9,006 bases of DNA, taken from an uncultured Methylobacteriaceae bacterium (GTDB lineage Bacteria > Pseudomonadota > Alphaproteobacteria > Rhizobiales > Beijerinckiaceae). The stretch covers positions 670 to 9,675 of the forward strand of contig CALMTJ010000430.1 of NCBI GenBank assembly GCA_937872715.1, written 5' to 3'. The translations under genes and the position numbers were made by a program. This document shows, piece by piece, positions 6,077 to 9,006 of this stretch (the first letter of the stretch is position 1; each line of letters opens with the position of its first letter). The notes under the pieces were generated by a model. That model worked only from the letters and a program-made list of their open reading frames with translations. It ran no database searches and was not told where the DNA came from.

Positions 6077-6771
6077 ACCCCGAGCGGCCGGCGACGCCCG
6101 GCCGCCAGAAGGTGCGAAGGAGCGCGAAGCGGACCCCGTCCTCCAAGGCCTGGCTCGAACGGCAGCTGAACGATCCCTACGTCGCGCAGGCGAAGAAGGA
6201 CGGCTTCCGCTCCCGCGCCGCCTACAAGCTGGTCGAGATCGACGATCGTTACCGGCTGTTCGGGCCGGGCGCCAAGGTGGTCGACCTCGGCGCGGCGCCG
6301 GGCGGCTGGTCCCAGATCGCCGCCGGCCGCGTCGGCGCGAGGGGAAAGGTGGTCGCGATCGACCTCCTCGACATGGACCCGCTGCCGGCCGTCGACTTCG
6401 CCAGACTAGACTTCATGGACGAGCGCGCGCCCGACCACCTCCGCGAGCGCCTCGGCGGGCCCGCCGACGTCGTCATGTCGGACATGGCCTCGAACGCCAC
6501 CGGCCACAGGCGGACGGACCACCTGCGCATCATGGGACTGGCGGAGGCGGCCGCGTCCTTCGCCCGCGAGGTCCTGGCGCCGAAGGGGGCCTTCCTGGCC
6601 AAGGTCCTGCAGGGCGGGACGGAGGGGACGCTCCTCGCAGACCTGAAACGCGACTTCGCCGTCGTCCGCCACGTCAAGCCGGCGGCGAGCCGTCCCGATT
6701 CCGCCGAGCTCTACGTGCTGGCCACCGGGTTCCGGGGCGGAGGGGACGCGGCCGGACACGGCGACGGATGA
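6073..6771 (+). CDS. rlmE: 23S rRNA (uridine-2'-O-)-methyltransferase RlmE (FtsJ/RrmJ)
   Basis: RlmE methylates the 2'-OH of U2552 in the A-loop of 23S rRNA on the 50S subunit, a late ribosome assembly step, using S-adenosylmethionine. The 232-residue product from the GTG at 6073 is somewhat longer than E. coli RlmE (209) because of a basic N-terminal stretch of about 20 residues. The SAM-binding block is VVDLGAAPGGWSQIAA (69-84). The catalytic K-D-K-E set is complete: K52 in AAYKL, D137 in VMSDMAS, K177 in FLAKVLQG and E212 in SAELYVLATG. The GTG shares GTGA with the ppx stop, which favours translational coupling. The frame is open much further upstream, but that part is a shadow of ppx in another frame. 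The last residues (after about 221) are Gly-rich and variable. Confidence 0.96.
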   Translation: MNPERPATPGRQKVRRSAKRTPSSKAWLERQLNDPYVAQAKKDGFRSRAAYKLVEIDDRYRLFGPGAKVVDLGAAPGGWSQIAAGRVGARGKVVAIDLLDMDPLPAVDFARLDFMDERAPDHLRERLGGPADVVMSDMASNATGHRRTDHLRIMGLAEAAASFAREVLAPKGAFLAKVLQGGTEGTLLADLKRDFAVVRHVKPAASRPDSAELYVLATGFRGGGDAAGHGDG

Positions 6772-6821
6772 CGGGTGGACATCGCTCCGGTGTCGGCTGC
6801 GCCCCTCATCCGTCGGCGCAG
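6762..6821. terminator. Two overlapping inverted repeats between convergent rlmE and hutD
   Basis: A perfect 10-base pair of arms, CGACGGATGA (6762-6771, ending with the rlmE stop) and TCATCCGTCG (6806-6815), encloses 34 bases. A second stem, CTGCGCC (6797-6803) with GGCGCAG (6815-6821), holds the right arm of the first in its 11-base loop and shares base 6815. The two structures exclude each other, at least in part. Position after rlmE and before the opposing hutD stop suggests transcript ends for one or both genes. There is no T-run, so an intrinsic terminator is not established. Confidence 0.35.
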
Positions 6822-6844
6822 ACGGTAGATGGCGGAGCCCCGCG

Positions 6845-7438
6845 CTAAACGGACGACATGCGGGCCAAGAGGGCCGTGCCGGAGCCGGCGGCGATGTCCG
6901 CCGCCGCCATCCCGGAGACGAGAAGCGCCTCGTCGGCCCGGACGTCCAGGTGCTCGCCATCGAGCACGACGGAGCATGGGGCCGGACCGTAGATCACGGC
7001 CAGGTCGGCGGCGAGCCTTCCGCGGGAGCCCTCCCGGACGATCTCCAGGCCGATCCGCACCCGACGGCGGTCGCCCATGAGGTTCACGACGCCCACCGGA
7101 CCTGACGCCAGCTCGCTCGCGATCGGCCATTCGCCCGGGAAGGCGACCGGCGTGAAGCGCCGCCGCGCGTCCAGGACCATGCCGTTCTCCGCCCGCAACG
7201 TCAGGCCGTGCCCGTCGATCACGGTGAGGATACGGTCGAGACGCGGGAGATCGGAGAACGGTCCGGGCGTCTCGATGCGGGTCCGCCCGAGCCGCCACAG
7301 CACGCCGTCCCAGCCTCCCGGCTCGGCGCCATCTTCGTATTCGGCCGCGATGTCGACCGTGACGCCGCCGCCGTTCTTCCACGGCGTGTGCCTGTACGAC
7401 GACGGCTCGAGCCTCACGATCCCGATCTCGGCCTCCAT
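6845..7438 (-). CDS. HutD/Ves family cupin-like protein
   Basis: The 197-residue product has the family hallmark HTPWKNGGGVTVDIA (18-31), followed by WRLGRTRIETPGPFSDLPRLDR (48-69), a variant of the family W-R-x-S..GPFS-x-(Y/F)PG-x-DR block, and GPVGVVNLM (113-121). Length is normal (E. coli Ves is 191). The family has a double-stranded beta (cupin-like) fold. In Pseudomonas, HutD appears to tune induction of histidine use genes; Ves in E. coli is a poorly understood cold- or stress-linked protein. No hut gene is nearby, so the histidine link is not supported by context. I chose the ATG at 7438, with AGG eight bases before it. An in-frame ATG at 7498 would add 20 residues that are not typical of the family. 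The gene is divergent from the protease gene and convergent with rlmE. Confidence 0.88.
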   Translation of the reverse strand: MEAEIGIVRLEPSSYRHTPWKNGGGVTVDIAAEYEDGAEPGGWDGVLWRLGRTRIETPGPFSDLPRLDRILTVIDGHGLTLRAENGMVLDARRRFTPVAFPGEWPIASELASGPVGVVNLMGDRRRVRIGLEIVREGSRGRLAADLAVIYGPAPCSVVLDGEHLDVRADEALLVSGMAAADIAAGSGTALLARMSSV

Positions 7439-7564
7439 CGCGGTTGCCTGAACAAACCGTAATCCCCGCTCCAGGACGCCTTCACGCCGGACCTGCATAT
7501 AGGGAACACGCACCGGAGCGAGGCGGGAGGCCGCCCCGTCCGGGGTCTCTATGGAGCCGTTCCC
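7439..7564. promoter_or_regulatory. Divergent intergenic region between hutD-family and degP genes
   Basis: These 126 bases must hold the promoters of both divergent genes unless hutD is read from further upstream. An AT-rich patch, GCATATAGGGAAC at 7495-7507, could supply a -10 element on either strand, and GGAAC at 7503-7507 resembles the -35 box of alphaproteobacterial EcfG stress promoters. I found no matching -10 CGTT at 16-17 bases, so I do not claim an EcfG promoter. GGAG at 7553-7556 is the protease ribosome-binding site. Confidence 0.35.
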
Positions 7565-9006
7565 ATGACAGAGTTTCCCGCCCAGGCACAATCGGCGACC
7601 CGCAAGCGGGCGCTGGCATCGGTGGCGGCGGCCGCGCTGGTCGCCTCCGGCGCGCTCGGCGCCACCTTCGTCGGATCGCAGCATCCGGCCTTCGCGCAGG
7701 CCGCGCCGATCACCGCCAACCCGGCCAGCGCGCCGGCCTCCTTCGCGGACGTGATCGACAAGGTGAAGCCGGCCGTGGTGTCCGTGAAGGTCCGGATGGA
7801 CGTCGCCGCTTCGTCGGACGACGATGACGGCGCGGCGCCCCGCGCCGAGCAGCTTCCGCCCCAGCTCCGCGAGTTCTTCCGCCGCTTCGGCGAGAACGGC
7901 GGGCCGCAGGGCCAGCGGCGCGGCGGAGGCGGCAGCCGGGGCGGCACCGCCCAGGGCTCGGGTTTCATCATCTCGGCCGACGGCTTCATCGTCACGAACA
8001 ACCACGTCGTCGAGAAGGCGAAGACGGTCGAGGTCACGCTGGACGACGGCCGCGCGCTCGACGCCAAGGTCATCGGGACGGACCCGAAGAGCGACCTCGC
8101 GCTCCTGAAGGTCGGGGAAGGGGGCGAGCTCCCCTTCGTGAAGCTCGCCTCGGCATCGCCGCGCGTCGGCGATTGGGTGATCGCCATCGGCAACCCGTTC
8201 GGCCTCGGCGGGACGGTGACCTCCGGGATCGTCTCCGCCCGGGGCCGCGACATCGGCGCCGGCCCCTACGACGACTTCCTGCAGATCGATGCGCCGATCA
8301 ACCGGGGTAATTCGGGCGGCCCGACCTTCAACACCCGCGGCGAGGTCGTGGGGGTGAACACCGCCATCGCGTCGCCCTCCGGCGGCTCGGTCGGCCTCGC
8401 CTTCGCCATCCCGGCCGCGACCGTGCAGGCGGTCGTGCAGCAGCTCGAGACCAACGGGCGCGTCGACCGGGGCTATCTCGGCGTGCAGATCCAGCCGATG
8501 AATGCCGAGCTCGCCGACAGCCTCGGCCTGAAGAACCAGAAGGGCGCGCTGATCAACGCGGCCGAGCCGAACACCCCGGCCGCGAAGGCCGGCCTGAAGT
8601 CGGGCGACGTGATCACGGCCGTGAACGGCGAGGCCGTGTCGGATGCCCGGGAGTTGACCCGCAGGATCGCAGGTCTGAAGCCCGGCACGAAGGTGGAGCT
8701 CGGCTACGCGCGGGAGGGACGCGAGCGGACGGCCTCCCTCGAGCTCGGGACGCTGCCGGCGGCGCAGAACGCCGCGGCCGATCCGGAGCGCAGCGCCCGC
8801 AACACGCTGCGCCTCGGCCTCCAGCTCGCGCCGAACAGCCGGGGCGAGGAGGGCGTCGCGGTCGTCAACGTGGATCCGGACGGGCCGGCGGCCCAGAAGG
8901 GCATCTCCGAGGGCGACGTGATCCTGGAGATCGGCGGCAAGTCCGTGTCGACGCCCGGCGACGTGTCGGCCGGCATCAAGGCGGCACGCGACGAAGGCAA
9001 GAAGGC
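7565..9006 (+). CDS. degP: Do/HtrA family periplasmic serine endoprotease (3' end outside window)
   Basis: The protein is a DegP/DegQ-type protease and chaperone that handles misfolded envelope proteins in the periplasm. About 480 residues are visible and the frame runs off the window. A hydrophobic segment at about 16-36 is followed by the cleavage-like AFAQA (42-46), indicating export. The trypsin-like domain (about 60-295) has the full triad: H147 in TNNHVVE, D177 in KSDLALL and S250 in RGNSGGP. The first PDZ domain begins near 303 (YLGVQIQ) and the second near 417 (LGLQLAP), with GDVI motifs in each. The loop before the catalytic His is unusual in having four Asp (85-88) and a Gly/Arg-rich run (about 112-127). 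GGAG is eight bases before the ATG, and no upstream start is in frame. DegP, DegQ and MucD cannot be told apart by reading. Confidence 0.95.
   Translation, partial: MTEFPAQAQSATRKRALASVAAAALVASGALGATFVGSQHPAFAQAAPITANPASAPASFADVIDKVKPAVVSVKVRMDVAASSDDDDGAAPRAEQLPPQLREFFRRFGENGGPQGQRRGGGGSRGGTAQGSGFIISADGFIVTNNHVVEKAKTVEVTLDDGRALDAKVIGTDPKSDLALLKVGEGGELPFVKLASASPRVGDWVIAIGNPFGLGGTVTSGIVSARGRDIGAGPYDDFLQIDAPINRGNSGGPTFNTRGEVVGVNTAIASPSGGSVGLAFAIPAATVQAVVQQLETNGRVDRGYLGVQIQPMNAELADSLGLKNQKGALINAAEPNTPAAKAGLKSGDVITAVNGEAVSDARELTRRIAGLKPGTKVELGYAREGRERTASLELGTLPAAQNAAADPERSARNTLRLGLQLAPNSRGEEGVAVVNVDPDGPAAQKGISEGDVILEIGGKSVSTPGDVSAGIKAARDEGKK

Noticed and set aside
7503..7507. GGAAC as the -35 box of an EcfG general stress promoter for the protease
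   Set aside because: No CGTT-like -10 box follows at 16-17 bases; a five-base match alone is too weak.
7439..8005. Upstream extension of the HutD-family frame
   Set aside because: It would lie antisense to the protease gene and has no family similarity before residue 1 of the chosen start.

Overview
The window is very GC-rich and densely packed, with strong G/C preference at third codon positions. Gene types and wording point to an alphaproteobacterium of the order Hyphomicrobiales (Rhizobiales). The main reasons are the IlvD type, a periplasmic ExoR-like Sel1 protein, a Ppx-RlmE pair and a Do-type protease with a Gly/Arg-rich loop. A Methylobacterium-like or related family is my best guess, but I cannot fix the genus by reading. 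No tRNA, rRNA, CRISPR array, insertion sequence or phage gene is visible. Every gap between genes is shorter than 150 bases.

Layout. (1) Bases 1-1918, plus strand: the 3' part of ilvD (branched-chain amino acid synthesis), overlapped by an exoR-like gene for an exported Sel1-repeat protein, then a 51-residue single-pass membrane protein. Spacing suggests one transcript. (2) Bases 2049-3092, plus strand: a phytanoyl-CoA dioxygenase family enzyme with all four expected iron and 2-oxoglutarate residues. (3) Bases 3111-4714 and slightly beyond, minus strand: a two-gene unit of a YkgJ-type cysteine-cluster protein followed by an acyl-CoA dehydrogenase. It converges on the dioxygenase, and the two stop codons sit in an inverted repeat. 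(4) Bases 4955-6771, plus strand: ppx (exopolyphosphatase/pppGpp phosphohydrolase family) and rlmE (23S rRNA 2'-O-methyltransferase), joined by a GTGA overlap. (5) Bases 6845-7438, minus strand: a HutD/Ves-family protein, converging on rlmE. (6) From 7565 to the window end, plus strand: a Do/HtrA periplasmic serine protease, cut by the window edge.

This is mostly core chromosomal gene content, and I see no convincing undescribed system. The points most worth a second look are these. The YkgJ-type gene lacks a usable start codon before its first two cysteines and looks interrupted by a one-base frame change close to a 12-base GC palindrome. The acyl-CoA dehydrogenase has its catalytic glutamate at the isovaleryl/long-chain position rather than the medium-chain position. 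A stem-loop lies directly before the ppx ribosome-binding site. Two mutually exclusive inverted repeats lie between rlmE and hutD.
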